Shown: positions 30,585 through 42,920, counted from the stretch's first letter. The stretch is DNA of 64,000 bases from Macropodus opercularis (GCA_030770545.1 CM061098.1:2394001-2458000); one strand, 5' to 3'. Translations and numbers: made by a program. The notes: generated by a model from the letters alone, not told the origin.

Positions 30585-30968
30585 GGCCCAACAATAATAT
30601 GTAAATAATGCTTCCTGTTGTTGCAACAGGCGCTTTGTGTTTGTGTAGGTGGCCGTAATGCGGCTAACGCATTCAGGTTGTCAATACCACACCTACGAAG
30701 ACTACCTATGACACGGTACAGCTGCGGCTCCACTGATTCAAAGTGAAAATGGGAAGTGCCGTCTTCCTGCCGTTTCCTGTCGGGTGCACTCAAACGGGTT
30801 TACGTTCACACACATTTGTATCTATAGGCCCCACGCACGCGCGGCTTGACGCCACTGTCGTATCACGTAGTGGTGACTGCCAGTGGAAAAGAAAATGTCA
30901 TTACTCACAGCAGTTTCTGCAGCTTTCCAGCTCAGTACAAGTGGTTTTCCTGTGTCCCGAGGGATACA

Positions 30969-30976
30969 TATAAAAA
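30969..30976 (+). promoter_or_regulatory. IL21 TATA box
   Basis: TATAAAAA, 95 nt before the IL21 ATG. A GGAAAA motif of NFAT type lies at about 30884. This fits an activation-induced T-cell cytokine promoter. Confidence 0.65.
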
Positions 30977-31063
30977 GGTAAGACACACAACTGTCTGCAT
31001 TTTCAGTAAATCTTTTGAAAAGCGACTTTTGGAGACCTGTTGCCTGCTGCTGACACTGAGAAT

Positions 31064-33414
31064 ATGAAGCTGGTTACTCTTTGCCTTTTTGCAGTCTGCT
31101 GCTCATCTTTGGCCAACACAACAACGTTGTCAGACCAGATAAGAAAATTAAAAGAAGTTCAGAAGGAGCTGAAATACGTGAAGGGCACCATACTGGTACG
31201 TTCTACTACAGCCTTTATTTATTTCCTTTACTTTGATCATGTGCAGAAGCGGTCGCTGACTAAATGTTCTTCTTGGTTTGTTTCATGCAGAAAAGCGATA
31301 AGATGTATAACGCGCCACCGCAGGATATTCAGGTACGAATATTTGATTATTTTGATTATTGTTTACAGTTTGTTCAGGGTCACACTTTAGATTTGTGGTT
31401 GCTTAGTCACTGTTCTCCCACTTACTTGTACTAATTTTCTCATGTGCCGGCTACTGTAGGAGGACATCAAATGATGTGTGAAAACATGAAATGTATCATG
31501 TTCGTGGCATTTAAATACTAAATTAGTGACTTCTCATTGTTTTTGAAAGTACTGAATAAAACAACACAAACAGATGAGTGTGTATGTTAGCAGAGCGGCA
31601 ACTTAACATTTGTACACAGCGTATTAGGATGCAACAAGGGGAAAAAAAAGAAATATTTCTGTTTTTAGATTAATTCTTTCACATTATTTAATTTTACCAA
31701 TAGAGCAACTAAAAACGTTCAAACGGGACACAATTTTAATTTAAAGGCAAAACAGTAACACAACTAAAAGAATCAACCTGCGTAGAACAAGCCACCATGC
31801 ATCCACTTATTTGTGGTGTGGGACAAGTGGTGTTGGAGTTTATTCAACGTCAGCCCAAATTCGTCTCTAGGAAGAAAACCCTACAGCATTTACTCTACAT
31901 CTGCTGGTGTTAAACGAGCGGCTGTTTGCACCCGCTTCAGAGAAATGCCTGTTAAAATCAACTTGATTACCTGTAAATTCAAATCAGGCGTAAGCTGTTG
32001 AGTGAGTCAACTGCAGAGTTTGCTCAGTGTATTTTCTCACAGCTTCCGTTGCACTCCAAAGTGAAATGTGATGAGTAATCAAGACGCTTCCTCACAGCAC
32101 CACACAGACGCAAAACGTGTCCTGGCGCGTTAGAACGCATCAAGCCCGCTGTCACAAATTATGACTTATGATTTCAACCACATGTGACAAGGTGCCTGAG
32201 TGGGTACGGAGCAACTTTTGCAAACTAGAGCGTCCGATTGAGAACATGACGCTAAGAAGCAGCGGCGACATCAGAGGCAAACACAAACGGAATTTAAAAA
32301 AGTAAGTCGGAGCAAAGCTGTTAAATCAGCTTGTTCAACGTTCATAGTTCGACCTTGACCCTGTTTGACCCAGGGCGGCTCCATGTGCATCGCACATCAC
32401 AGACACAAACCGCTTTACTGGGAAAAAATTAAGTCATATCTTCAACACACTCATAACCATTTGTGGGGAAAAGCAATTCTGCAAAAAATGTCTGAACCAC
32501 TGTTGGGAAGAGAAACTTATCTTTAAAATAGTGGAAACTTTATTGAAGTTTCAGAGTAAACGTGTTGTATGAGTATGTGATTGGAAAGTCAACTGCAACA
32601 AAGTCATGACATGAAACCAGAAAGTGCAGCTTTCTTGTAAATGTTTGTATGGCACAAATGAGAGAATCATTTCCTTAATATTATCTTCAAATTGTATTTA
32701 AATAAATCACAGCGCAAAAACATTAGACTGTGAGAAAACAAAATCTATGGATTTTAATGTTTTTCCTCTGCTTTTGTCGTGTGTGGAAAACGACTGACAA
32801 ACATTTCTCGCTTGGTTTGTTAACAGGACGGCTGCTGTCTGTCGGCCCTGCAGTGTCTGCGGAATAACCTGGAGATTAACATTGCTGACAAGCCACAAAG
32901 GAAACTGTTCAGGAGCCTTAGGAACCCCCTCACGGTAAGCTGCCTGCGGCTGGATGTTCAAAGATCTGAGCCCCGTGTCTTAAGCATACTGGACGTCTCT
33001 GATAACAGTTTCTATCTATTTCAGGCGAATGCTCTGTCCTTCTGCAGTTCAGGAAACAACGTGAGTTTTTAACAAATTTTTATGTTTTACCCAATAATTC
33101 ACAGCATATTGTTACGCGTGTGTAGAAATGGTCAATTTTAACATCCTGCGCGTTTCTCTCCTTTAGTCGACCTGTCAACCATGTGACTCGTTTCCTAAGG
33201 TTAACGGGAGGGAATTTTTCAACAGACTGGAGTCTCTGATTCAAATGGTAAGTGATGACCTCTTCCTTGATACTATCTACCAGAATGTTTCCTGTTGTGA
33301 CTTCAGGAAAAGTTGACTGAACATTTAAAGTGCTGTGACGACTGCTCAACTTCACGAGATTAACTCTTCTTAACTCTGCTTCTTTAGGGCTTGAGCAACC
33401 TGAGCATGAAGTAA
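31064..33414 (+). CDS. il21: Interleukin-21, 6 exons
   Basis: Secreted four-helix cytokine of T cells signalling through IL21R and the common gamma chain. Exons 31064-31195, 31291-31332, 32827-32934, 33025-33060, 33167-33247 and 33388-33414, all phase 0, give 141 residues. A signal peptide of about 17 residues (MKLVTLCLFAVCCSSLA) is followed by helix A (SDQIRKLKEVQKELKYVK). Diagnostic blocks: CCLSALQC (C61 and C68, matching the CxxxxxxC of IL21) and CQPCDSFPKVNGREFFNRL (C109 and C112), equivalent to the mammalian CPSCDS..EFLERF motif. The C-terminal tail is short (GLSNLSMK). Mammalian IL21 has five exons, so there is one extra intron here, in the loop before the last helix. The 3' UTR has overlapping ATTTA motifs at 33514-33535 and an ATTAAA at 33765-33770. 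Confidence 0.93.
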
Positions 33415-33513
33415 GATGAGCGGGACGATGAAGTTATAACCAAAGGTCGAATGGAGAGAACACACTACACCGAACACAGCTCAACATGGCAGACGCTACA
33501 TGTTGTAGTCTAA

Positions 33514-33535
33514 ATATTTAATTTATTTATTTAGT
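33514..33535 (+). promoter_or_regulatory. AU-rich element in IL21 3' UTR
   Basis: Overlapping ATTTA pentamers (ATTTAATTTATTTATTTAG). Such elements destabilise cytokine mRNAs. Confidence 0.65.
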
Positions 33536-33764
33536 TAGTGGCGACAAACCCACCTAAGCTACGGAGAATGTATTGTTAGGAAGGCTGCTTTGCTGCCACC
33601 CAGTGGACTTGGCAGTTTTGTTAATTCTGTTTTTCACTGAAAGTGAAAGTTAATTTATATTTTGTAGTTCTCAAAGAATATGAAATATTTAATCTCATGT
33701 ATACTATGTATGACATGCCTTAGTACAAGAATTCTTCACTGAAATATTTGTAACTTTTTAACAT

Positions 33765-33770
33765 ATTAAA
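33765..33770 (+). terminator. IL21 poly(A) signal (ATTAAA)
   Basis: Variant hexamer followed by a T/G-rich stretch at about 33785-33811. Confidence 0.4.
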
Positions 33771-34205
33771 TACTTTACAACGCAGTCATTTTGGTTTGCT
33801 TTGTTTATTTTTAAGATAAAAATATTAAAGGTAATATTTTATTTTATAGAAAAAAAAGATGGTTTTATTGATGAATGAGGGTAAAAACCTTGCATACATT
33901 TCTCCATTTTCACCAATAGATGGCAACAGAAACTCCAGCTGATGCTCAACACATCTTTAGAGCTGTTACGTTCAAGATGGCAACATTTATATGTGTACGC
34001 TGTCTTGACTTATAATGATAATAATTAGTAGGGCGTCCTGCGATATATACCAATAGGATCGTAGAAACTGTTCTGAGAAAAAAGCTGCATCACGTCTGTG
34101 TTGGCTGCTGGAAAAACACAAAGCAAAGCAGACAAGCGTGCGAGCAAATCAACAAGTACGTCACACAAATGTGACCCACTAGTCTGTTTTCCCACACAAG
34201 GGAAG

Positions 34206-34375
34206 TGGAGCTAATCCAAGCCGTCTGTGGGCAGGAGGCAGGGTACACCCACGCCAGGAGCGACGCCATCACGAGGCCAACAGACACGGAAGCCGTTCAC
34301 ACCGTGGGCACATTAAAGTAACCAGTGACCCTTATCTCTTGTCCTCAGACTGTGGGTGGTGGCCGGAGGAAACAA
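34206..34375 (+). repeat. Degenerate copy of the common fish repeat
   Basis: Shares GGAGGCAGGGTACACCC, a TTCACAC segment and GACTGTGGGTGGTGGCCGGAG with the repeat body at 25152-25440, in the same order and orientation, with many changes. The tRNA-like head is missing. Confidence 0.6.
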
Positions 34376-35424
34376 TAAATGCTGCACTGATTTTGGTTTT
34401 TATGAATGACACTGAGGAAGATGACACCTAACACATGTCGAGACTTGTATTGCTGATAAGTTCCACGTTTTCCTAACCTACCACTAGAGGGCGTCACACG
34501 GGCTTAGGCCCAGGCGTCTCACACACACTGTACTGACTCATCACAAAGTGTTGATATTTGTGTTTTAAAATCCACACCAGGTGGATTTTATGATCAGGAC
34601 CTGTGGTGAGCAACCACTACCACAAAAACACAACAGCAGCAATTCAAATGCCACCATCAACTCTCACAATGACAGGTGCAAGGTTGTTTATCAGCAGGTG
34701 TCCTCGCTACTGCGGACTTCCCAGGTGCTAGAGGGGATTTCAGCAAGTTTCAGCTAAACCTGGCATCTGTGTTCCTGCATCACTCGAGTCTGTGTTGACT
34801 TATTCTCCTAAATAAATGTTACACAGGAAGATCATTTCAAAGCAAACATGCTAGAAAGTGAAGATAGCTACACAGCAAATCTGAATGAAAAAGAGAATTA
34901 GATTAATTCAGCTGAGATACAAAAAAATGTCTGTGCTTGTTTCAAAGTTTTTCAAAAGTTAGTGTTTAAAGCCAACCTGGTGAAGTGTAACATCATTACA
35001 GGGCAAAAAAAAACATGACAACTTCAATACAATTATTGAATCCACATTTTGACAAACAACATGAAAAGGTCAATGATCTTTGAGCTAATGAAGCAGTTAC
35101 CAGAATATCAGGACCAGAAGCAAAGTCAGACAACAGTAAATAAACACAGAAAATTCAACAGACAGAAGGTAGACAACAACGGTCAGAGGCTCCTCAACAG
35201 TAGAGCAACGAGGACTATGGTGTTGAAAACACGTTTCCGATCACATGTACTGTAGCGTATCGTGCACAAGGCAAGACTTTCAACAAAAAAATTAAATGAT
35301 ACTGATGTCACACTAACAAACGTCTACATCAAGACAGAATAAAGTGAAGATGTTGGATTCATTATTTAATTGTCTTGAGAAGTGTCAAGCTTTGAAATAA
35401 AAAATGGTCTAAATGATGGTGTGG

Positions 35425-35640
35425 TCAGAAATTCATTCATCCATCGCCTCAGCCCACTGTAGGGCTCTACAGCGAATCCTCCGGTACCAGTGCAGCACAG
35501 GGCCGACACACTGAGACACAGTTCAGTCAATTTATATAAACTACGCAAAACCATCCGTATTGATTTGGGAGTGTGGGACGAAGCCGGAGAAAACCAGAGT
35601 TACATACAGAAACACACCTGGGCAATTCGTTAATTGGTCT
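35425..35640 (+). repeat. Second degenerate copy of the common fish repeat
   Basis: ATTCATTCATC at the left, then ACAGGGCCGACACACTGAGA, then GGGAGTGTGGGACGAAGCCG: the order of blocks in the intact copy at 25152-25440. Strongly decayed. Confidence 0.5.
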
Positions 35641-36628
35641 CATAAATGTTTACCATAAAATAATGGCAACACAGAGAACATCTCATGAATGACTAGCACT
35701 CGACCTCGGCCAGCATCTATAAATAGATGTAGGGAGTTGTATCTCGGCAGAGGCTTGCGTTCGGATATAGCAAAAGTCCACCACCACTTAGATGATCATT
35801 TCCAAGTATTACTACATTAATAAAGACTGCAAAGGTTTGCACAGCATGGCGTGTTTTACTTTCTAAAATTAGTTTCTAAACTCCAGGGTTTAAAATCGGA
35901 TGCAGTAAACACTGGTGACGTGATGGGAAGTCCAAGTTAAGTAAAATACACTACAGCGTAAACTAAAAGATATTTTCCCTGTTGATCTTGCCCAGAAAAA
36001 CTAACACAAATTAAGAAGTTTCAACAAAATATTGCATTGCGAGGTGGAATGACCATCAACTAATGTAAACACACATTTACATATGAGTAAATAAACAGCA
36101 AACTGCTTGGTAGGCAGATCACAGATGTCCCTCCTCCTGTGTTGCAGTCAGGGTTTTTCCCGACAGCAGTTAGTGCTGTGTGTAATGTGTAAACATTAGA
36201 GTCGAAGTTGTGAGTGTGAGGCATTAGGGGTAAACAGCTGAAGAGATACGGACACTACCACCGCACACAGCAGTGAATGTTAGAAAGAAATCAGCGAGGC
36301 AGTAGTTGGACCAAACGCTTTGTTGTTCAAGACAAAGCTGTTACATGCAGAGTTATGAACTGTGCTTATTTCTACTTTATCTTCATGTGAAGCAAATCAA
36401 CAAGAGCCAATACAGGAACAGTGACGTTCTTTAAGTCCAGCCCACTAAGCAAGAGAATAATACGCCGACTACAGACCCTCTCAACTATTTTAAGATGGTC
36501 ATCAGTCAAAGCTGGAGCTGATGGATAGATGATAGTTGCTACAGACAGTCTCTGACTCGTGAGCCCATAAAGTAACAGTACGAGGGTGTTTACCAGACAG
36601 TTGGGTCATCACTGGACTGGCCCAGCAT

Positions 36629-36947
36629 TCATTCCTCCTCCCTGATGGTCGCTGAGTGCGTCTGCACCTGGACGTTCTTGTAGTCAGTCAACATTCCTGT
36701 TTCAACAGAGTAGAAAAAAAAAAAGGTTTATTTAATGTGGTGGCCACAAAAACATCACAAAAACTGCAGATCACAACCTTAATAATCCCACAAAAAGGAT
36801 TTAAAAGGTTCACTTACACTTACCGTACATCTTGAAACTAGACAGAGTCAGGACCACTCCATCATCAAGCTTCTGTCTGGAAGCAGGTCCAGCAGAACCA
36901 GCCCCACCTCGATATGAAAAGCGTTGCCACATCGAAGACCATTTCAT
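36629..36947 (-). CDS. Unrecognised small two-exon reading frame (63 residues)
   Basis: I do not recognise this protein. Exon A 36824-36947 and exon B 36629-36696 are joined by a 127-nt intron with a consensus donor (G|GTAAGTG) and an acceptor preceded by a T-rich tract (TTTCTACTCTGTTGAAACAG). The joined frame is 192 nt, open to a TGA. The product starts MKWSSMWQRFSYRGG, is Gly/Ala/Ser-rich at about 14-24, then KLDDGVVLTLSSFKMYG and ends in SATIREEE. No signal peptide or membrane span is seen. An acceptor after a CTAAT branch-like site gives an exon start at 36970. A GC-rich stretch with a donor at 38486 could be a 5' UTR exon. Alternatives: the last two exons of a longer gene, or a non-coding transcript. 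It sits between IL21 and the IL2 pair on the opposite strand. Confidence 0.45.
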
Positions 36948-36970
36948 TTTATGTAGAAACGTTTCCCTCA

Positions 36971-39900
36971 CTTTGAATGAATTATTAGTTACGAACACAA
37001 TTGGACTTTCTGGTACAGTTGGAAATGAAAATATTTCTGCTTAAACACCTGGCAGTGAACTGTGCTGTGCAGTGTGGACACAAGTGAGGAGCTTTAAAAC
37101 TTCCATTCAAGCCTTTCAACGTAAAACCTAGTGTAGTGTAACCTGAATTAAGAATCATATGGAGCTACTAACATTCTAACGTTGGATTTAGCAGCTCATC
37201 AGTTTCATCCTTCCTCTAAAGTCTTTCACCTGGATGAGAGGCATCCCTGCTCTGTTTACAGATAAATCCCTGCACGGCACCAGTGGCTGGTGACTTTAGT
37301 TCAATTTTTAATCCAGATTATTTAGTGTTATGAAACTGAAAATTCACAACAGAAGTCATATCAAGTCTTATTTCAACATTACATCTGTATAGCAAGACCC
37401 AAGATACCAGAAGACTTCAGCTACAATATGTAGATCAGATCGAGAGCTTCTCAGGTCGCCTGACAAACACCTGGGCAGGTTGAGCAACACTGTGGTGGAA
37501 TACGCACGCTGTGGTTTTGCCTTTACTACGACTTCATGTGAATGAGCAGAGCACGTACACGTGGCTGCTCCAGCTGTATGTGAATGCAGTGCTGTTCCAC
37601 CAGGGGTTGGAATGGAAGGCTAATTAACAGAAAGTGGAAAATAATAGGTATTAAAATGTAGTTTTCAAGTTTTTCGTCTGCTCAGATGAAGAAAGGAAAA
37701 GAAAAAGTCACCACACCATGTGCTACAGGCTGAAGAGTCTAAAGGTGGAGGTGAAAGGATTAAATATAATAAAATATTTGGTGTAAACACTACTTCACAA
37801 AGTCGAATTAAAAAGGGGGTAAAGAAAGATAAAACGAGCCATTCCCTCGTTTAATGAGACGTTTATGCACTTAACCGCTCAAACACTGATAAAACGCTCT
37901 GTTAAGGCTGACTCAAGAACAGCCCTTAGCCAGCACCACCACTCGTGTGTAATACCATCCTGTGGTAACCAAATCTGCACTGTCTCCATTGACATCACCA
38001 CTATGATGGAAACTAACCATTTTATTTCCCTTTTCATTCTCTGCCTGGGGAAGAGCAGCGTGAGCTGTGAGGTTTGGCTTCTAGGGCTTGAAGTGCATTT
38101 TCTGGTCAGTGTGAAATTTAAATGACACCACCCCCATACGAAGAGTCATAGAAAGTGACATGTGGAAGATAGAGACATATTAGGAAATAAGTAACTTATC
38201 TACTACGGATTTATTTAATACATATGAATAATCACAAATTACTGCACTTATATATAGTATAAGGTGTAGAGTAAACCAAATTAAATGTATACTGTTTGAG
38301 TTGCTGTTGGTTAGAATCCATATGTGACAAACTGGCATCAACTGCAATAAGTTACTCTTCCACTACAAACATTTGTGGATTAGTGAAAACAATTACTACT
38401 AATATTAACTTGTGTAGTTAGAAGCGGCTCAAGGCTTCTCACATGAAACTCGAAGTGAAATTTATTTCACTAATGCATATTCTAACCTGGAGATCGGAGT
38501 TCACGCGCAGCTGAAACGACGTCTCCTCTGCCTCGGGCTCATTTCAGACAGGTTGCTCACAGATTTGAACTGTACAGAGCCGAGAGTAGCTGAGTAGCTG
38601 GCGTTCTGTACCCGGGGAAATCTGGCTCCTCTAACCCCCTATTCCAGTAACAGAAACCAGGCTTCTCATTTCCATGGCCCTGAAGTAATCAGAGAAAGTG
38701 TCGACTGTCACAACCAGAGCCTGTAACCTGTAACACCAGAGACACTGCAGGGGGCAATCATTTGTGAAAAATTGATGCATTAGATATACAAAAAGAATAA
38801 ATCAACATTAAAAACCCGCTTGCTTTCCTATTGATAAGGAAATGCTAATTGTCTGGAAAGTGCAGGAGGAAGTAACCAAATATGGACAGTTTACGTTGGC
38901 TAACGCAAACCGTTCAATATGCATCACAGAACAGTTCAAGTCATGGGGTAGAGAGTGGCTGCAGAAAAGGTGCATCTTCAATTTTCACAAACACTGTGGT
39001 TCTAACATCAAACGAATCCTGCAACACCGCACCTCACTAAACACGAGGGCAAAAACAGGAAATCTGCACCAAGTCAAATTTGAGTTAAGCCTCATCATCA
39101 TTCTACACCTGCAGTACTGGTTGTCAAGAAAAACTGGTGGGTTTCTGAAAAGAAAAGAAAAACCAGCATGCACTTGATAAGCAATGAAACTTTATATTAA
39201 AATTGTGCGCAATATAATATGGAAACAGCAGGGATGCCCCACGTAGCGACAAATTCCATGGATAGAAATTTCCCCACCCTCTGTACTCACGTCAAAATCT
39301 GTCAAAAAATGTATGTCATACCTGTCATACATTAAAACTTTTCGTGAGTCCAAAGAAATCTGAAACCTGAAACCTAACCAGCAAACCACCGAACAGTGAG
39401 CAATAACCTGTTAAATAAAACAAACACTTTTCAAGGTGTTTGGGATGCATTAAAAAAAAGCTTGCTAGGCGTTGCTGCTGCTCTTAACTGGGATTCTTGT
39501 GGGGAATCCCCGTAAGACTGTAGGTGTAGTAAAGCCCTCATCCACTGCCGAGTAGATGACATAATACCCACACCGTTACATGCACTAATAATGTGGTCAA
39601 CTTTTACTTGTCGGTATGTATGAAACCTGCCGTTTGTATTACTGTGAAAAAAGCAAGTTTTCTCCTGAAATGCTACTGTTCGCTACTATTCTAGCTCCTT
39701 TCTGCTAGACTCAACATGACGACGCTCCCATCAGAGCATTCTGAGAAACGTTTGTTACGTCAGTCTTCAAACGAAACCATTCTGGTCATTTAAAGAAGCT
39801 TCTTTTCTTTCAGTCCTTTAAAGGCATGTGATCAATTTGACACTAAACAAGTGAATAAAAAGACAAAAGGGAAAAAAAAGGGCTTGTTTGTCTTGCAACT

Positions 39901-40241
39901 TTTTCGTGCTGAACACAAGGCTTTCTTTGAAGGGAGGAAACCAAACCCTGACATTACCAGCTGTAAAACATTCAACACAGAAAACATACGTCAACGATCG
40001 TGTCCAGCCACAGTTTACTTAAATGTTATAACATAACCCTAAAAGATAGACAAACATAATTCTACGACACTATATTCAAGTTAAGTGACCTGAGCAAAGC
40101 TGTGCCCCCTCTGACACTTTCTACCTTTGGGTTTTCACCATGCAGCTGATAAGGGAAAATGCTGTATGATTAATAGGAAAAAACAAGATGTTGCTCCAAG
40201 AAAATACCTTTACCAGCCCACTCCTTTCTCTGCATCAACCC
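36971..40241. other. Intergenic region upstream of the first IL2-family gene
   Basis: No exon is supported except a possible minus-strand 5' UTR exon ending at 38487 (donor CAG|GTTAGA) inside a GC-richer patch at about 38487-38650. NFAT-like GGAAAA motifs lie at about 40154 and 40177, just upstream of the TATA box of the next gene. Confidence 0.4.
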
Positions 40242-40248
40242 TATAAAT
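40242..40248 (+). promoter_or_regulatory. TATA box of the first IL2-family gene
   Basis: TATAAAT, 110 nt before the ATG, with GGAAAA motifs 60-90 nt further upstream. Confidence 0.65.
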
Positions 40249-40351
40249 GAGCACAATAGAGGAGGGCAGCAGTAGACACTGATTAACAGCATCTACATCT
40301 CCACATCTTCTCAGAAAGAAAGATCTCTGCCATCTACCATCCAGGTTCAAC

Positions 40352-41238
40352 ATGGAGAAGTACTTCAGAATTGTGCTCTTGTTTTGTTTTCTTCTTTACT
40401 CAGAGCAACATCCAGTCACTTCTAGACAATCCCCTACAAGACGTAGGTGCCTGAGTCTGGGCCTCGATGATCTAAAGGATGAAGTCAAATGCGTAAGTAC
40501 TTTTCTAATTTCATGTAGAAAATAGTACAACAGGAGCAATCATCCAGCTTCTGTCTGGAAGCAGGTCCAGAGCGGTCAATAGTACATTCGGTCTGACATG
40601 TTAAGTGTGCTGATTTAAATTTTTAAAAGATTAAATGAAAGAACTGAATGAGTAACAGATTGTTTTTGGTCCTTAAATCTTTTATAGGATGTGACGCTCA
40701 CTTCTCCTACAAATGTGACGGTGAGAGATTTTTGAATGTACATCACAACAAATCTTTTTCCTTGGTGGCAACTTTATACCAGCTTTTGCAACACTAGTAC
40801 CACCAACTAACCCGCCATCAGAAGCTAATGCTAGTTTTGTTGCATTTTAAACTCATTACATACAGTAATAAGTCTAACTCCTTGGATTGATTGTGTTTGG
40901 CAGAACCACTGTCTGGCTGCAGCTGTGCAGACCTTTGAACAAGAACTGAGAAACGCCACGAAGATCTGTATAAAAAATGATCCAACCGCTCGACTGAACA
41001 GCACCCTGAGAGCCCTGGAACGCTGCACAGGGTCAATGTTTCTGGAACCACACAACGTAAGTTTTATTGGCTTAAGAACATGTGAAGTCCCTCAATTAAA
41101 ATGCACGATGCCAAACCAAACCTATTTTTCTCTTTACAGAGCCAGACAAACGCTACAGCGTGCGCATGGAAGAAGAAGACATTTCTAGAATTTGTGGACG
41201 ACTTAGCAACTTTCAAAAACACGCTCAACTCAGTTTGA
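40352..41238 (+). CDS. IL2-family cytokine, divergent paralogue (IL2-like), 4 exons
   Basis: Secreted short-chain four-helix cytokine of the IL2/IL15 family, expected to act on common-gamma-chain receptors. Exons 40352-40492, 40688-40720, 40904-41056 and 41140-41238, all phase 0, give 141 residues. Signal peptide MEKYFRIVLLFCFLLYS. Exon 1 ends in Cys (VKC|GTAAGT), exactly as in the neighbour at 43005. Exon 2 codes TSPTNVT, the counterpart of the family's FYTP(T)NV segment. Exon 3 has CLAAAVQTFEQELRNATKIC (C61, C80) and exon 4 CAWKKKTFLEFVDDL (C117). Four N-glycosylation sequons: N56, N75, N90, N113. It lacks the double-Cys C-x-C-E before the last helix that the neighbour has. Percomorph fish are reported to carry IL2 plus an IL2-like gene side by side; I take this as the IL2-like copy, but which copy is which needs a tree. 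Confidence 0.85.
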
Positions 41239-41354
41239 AGATTTAAAATGTAAATGAAAAATGTATTTAATTTGAGCTAATTTATTATATACAAACACTG
41301 CATAAAAATGTGAAGCTGCAAACAGATCAAAACACTGTAATGAGTTCTCAAATA

Positions 41355-41397
41355 ATTATTTATTTAGATTGTAACACTTAAACATTCTGTGAATAAA
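41355..41397 (+). terminator. AU-rich element and poly(A) signal of the first IL2-family gene
   Basis: ATTATTTATTTAG at 41355-41367 and AATAAA at 41392-41397, about 155 nt after the stop. Confidence 0.65.
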
Positions 41398-42913
41398 ATG
41401 TAAACAAATTACAGCATTTTATGGCTTCTTTAATGTGGTCGTGATGCAGGTACCATTGTCTCTTAGAAGTACGATATGGTTATGAGCGCTCTAGATGAGG
41501 CCAACTAGTAAATTTAGAACGGATGGGTTCCAGCACGTTTGGTGTAGACTCAGTGAGGACTGCCCCAGTGACTGCATAGTGCTGACTATGAAAAACAGTT
41601 GTGGGAGTTTGCTGATGCAGGGCTGTAGAATTGCAAAAGGTGTAAAGGAGATGACATTTAAAAATTGCACTATAAATACATGTTTGCATGCCCCAAAGCT
41701 AAACAAATAGATGACTTCCAGTCTGAAGTGGAAAGGTATGAGAGAAAGTTTCCTCTTAGCTACTGTAGGTCAGTAGCTCTCACTTTTGCTAAGACCTGGT
41801 GACATCCTTGATTAGCTCTTACTAAAACTAACCCGACCTTATTGAATAGTTTAAAATCCCGTGTACATTGATCTTAACCGTCTACGTTCTTGGGCTTTGC
41901 ATTATGTTAAATGTACATAATTAGTAATTACAGAAACCTGACCTCAGAGATATTGGTATGTGCTGCCTGTGTCACCCACCACCTGAACCGGAACTCAAGA
42001 ATGGAAGGTGCCACAAGGCTGCGTCCTTTCACACGTTGACAGTCATCGAGTCATCGGAGTAATACTGTAGGCTGTGAAAATGCTATTGAATTTCTTTTAA
42101 CAGTTCATGCTGAAAAACATCATACGCCAGAAAACGTTGTTACCAAGTGTCTATTTTACTGTAGAACAAACCACACTGATGACAAAGTGCTTTAGCTCAC
42201 TGCAGTTCAGACCATTACAAAAAAAAGGGCAGTGAGCCAACTTACGAGTGACTTAAACTGGTAAACCACTGTAAATAACGGACGCCACACCTTTGTGCCC
42301 TCTGCGACCTTCACATAAGTGTAGTGACCAGTGCGCGTAGCAGGATAAAGTTTCGTCTGAACATGCTGACACAAGATAGTAAAATAGCCTGTGGAAACCC
42401 CGCGTGGGAAGGTAATAACAAATACGGGGGAAATAAACCAATAAAATAATGAGCCATCCATCACACCACCTTCATTTAAATGTCCGCTATGAGCGTCTGG
42501 ATGCTAGCAGAGCATTTCTAAGACAAAACATGCGCTATATATAGACACGTGTGACTCACTAAAGGACAAATAGCAAAGATTTCAAATATATTTTTAAAAT
42601 ACTGCAAAAAGAAAATAGCAACAAGTTGTTAGGTCATGACAAACATTTGCCCAACTGAGCTCACACATCATAAAAAGAGAGACAGAGAAAAAAAAAAAAA
42701 AAAAAAAAAAACACCCTCTACACCACAAACTAGGGACAGACAACCTAGTTTCAGAGTTAGATGCTGTGCTGCAATAGGCCACTTGAGGGATTTTACCATG
42801 TTGTAGTAGCATCATGAAAAAAAAATTCCAAGAGTCATCTAAAGGAAAAACAACGCTGTACGCATTAGGTGATATATAGCTAATTCAGCCCACCCTTTCC
42901 ACACAGCAAAAGC
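41398..42913. other. Spacer between the two IL2-family genes
   Basis: About 1.5 kb, no exon supported. Contains a 24-nt A run at 42688-42711. Confidence 0.6.
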
Positions 42914-42920
42914 TATAAAT
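42914..42920 (+). promoter_or_regulatory. TATA box of the second IL2-family gene (IL2)
   Basis: TATAAAT, 91 nt before the ATG; the same box as in the neighbouring paralogue. Confidence 0.65.

Larger units (their letters stand above)
23806..30968. other. Centrin-IL21 intergenic region, no gene seen
   Basis: About 7 kb with no supported exon. Open frames here are short, lack family motifs and are not joined by good splice sites. It holds the nested repeats at 25037-25545 and a (TTC)n microsatellite at about 30562-30584. Distal IL21 control elements may lie here, but none is identifiable by eye. Confidence 0.6.
33771..36628. other. Intergenic region with decayed repeats
   Basis: No coding exon is supported. 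It contains two degraded copies of the common fish repeat, at about 34206-34375 and 35425-35640, listed separately. The right end is presumably the 3' UTR of the small minus-strand frame. Confidence 0.5.

Noticed and set aside
36948..36998. Extension of the small minus-strand frame to 36998
   Set aside because: The first codon there is GTG, and an acceptor-like AG at 36971-36972 cuts the segment. The ATG at 36947 is the first credible start.
38842..39177. 111-residue plus-strand open frame
   Set aside because: No family motif, no splice partners, and mixed composition; one long frame in AT-rich spacer is expected by chance.
42688..42711. A24 tract as the tail of a processed retrocopy
   Set aside because: No gene-like sequence precedes it and no target duplication is visible.
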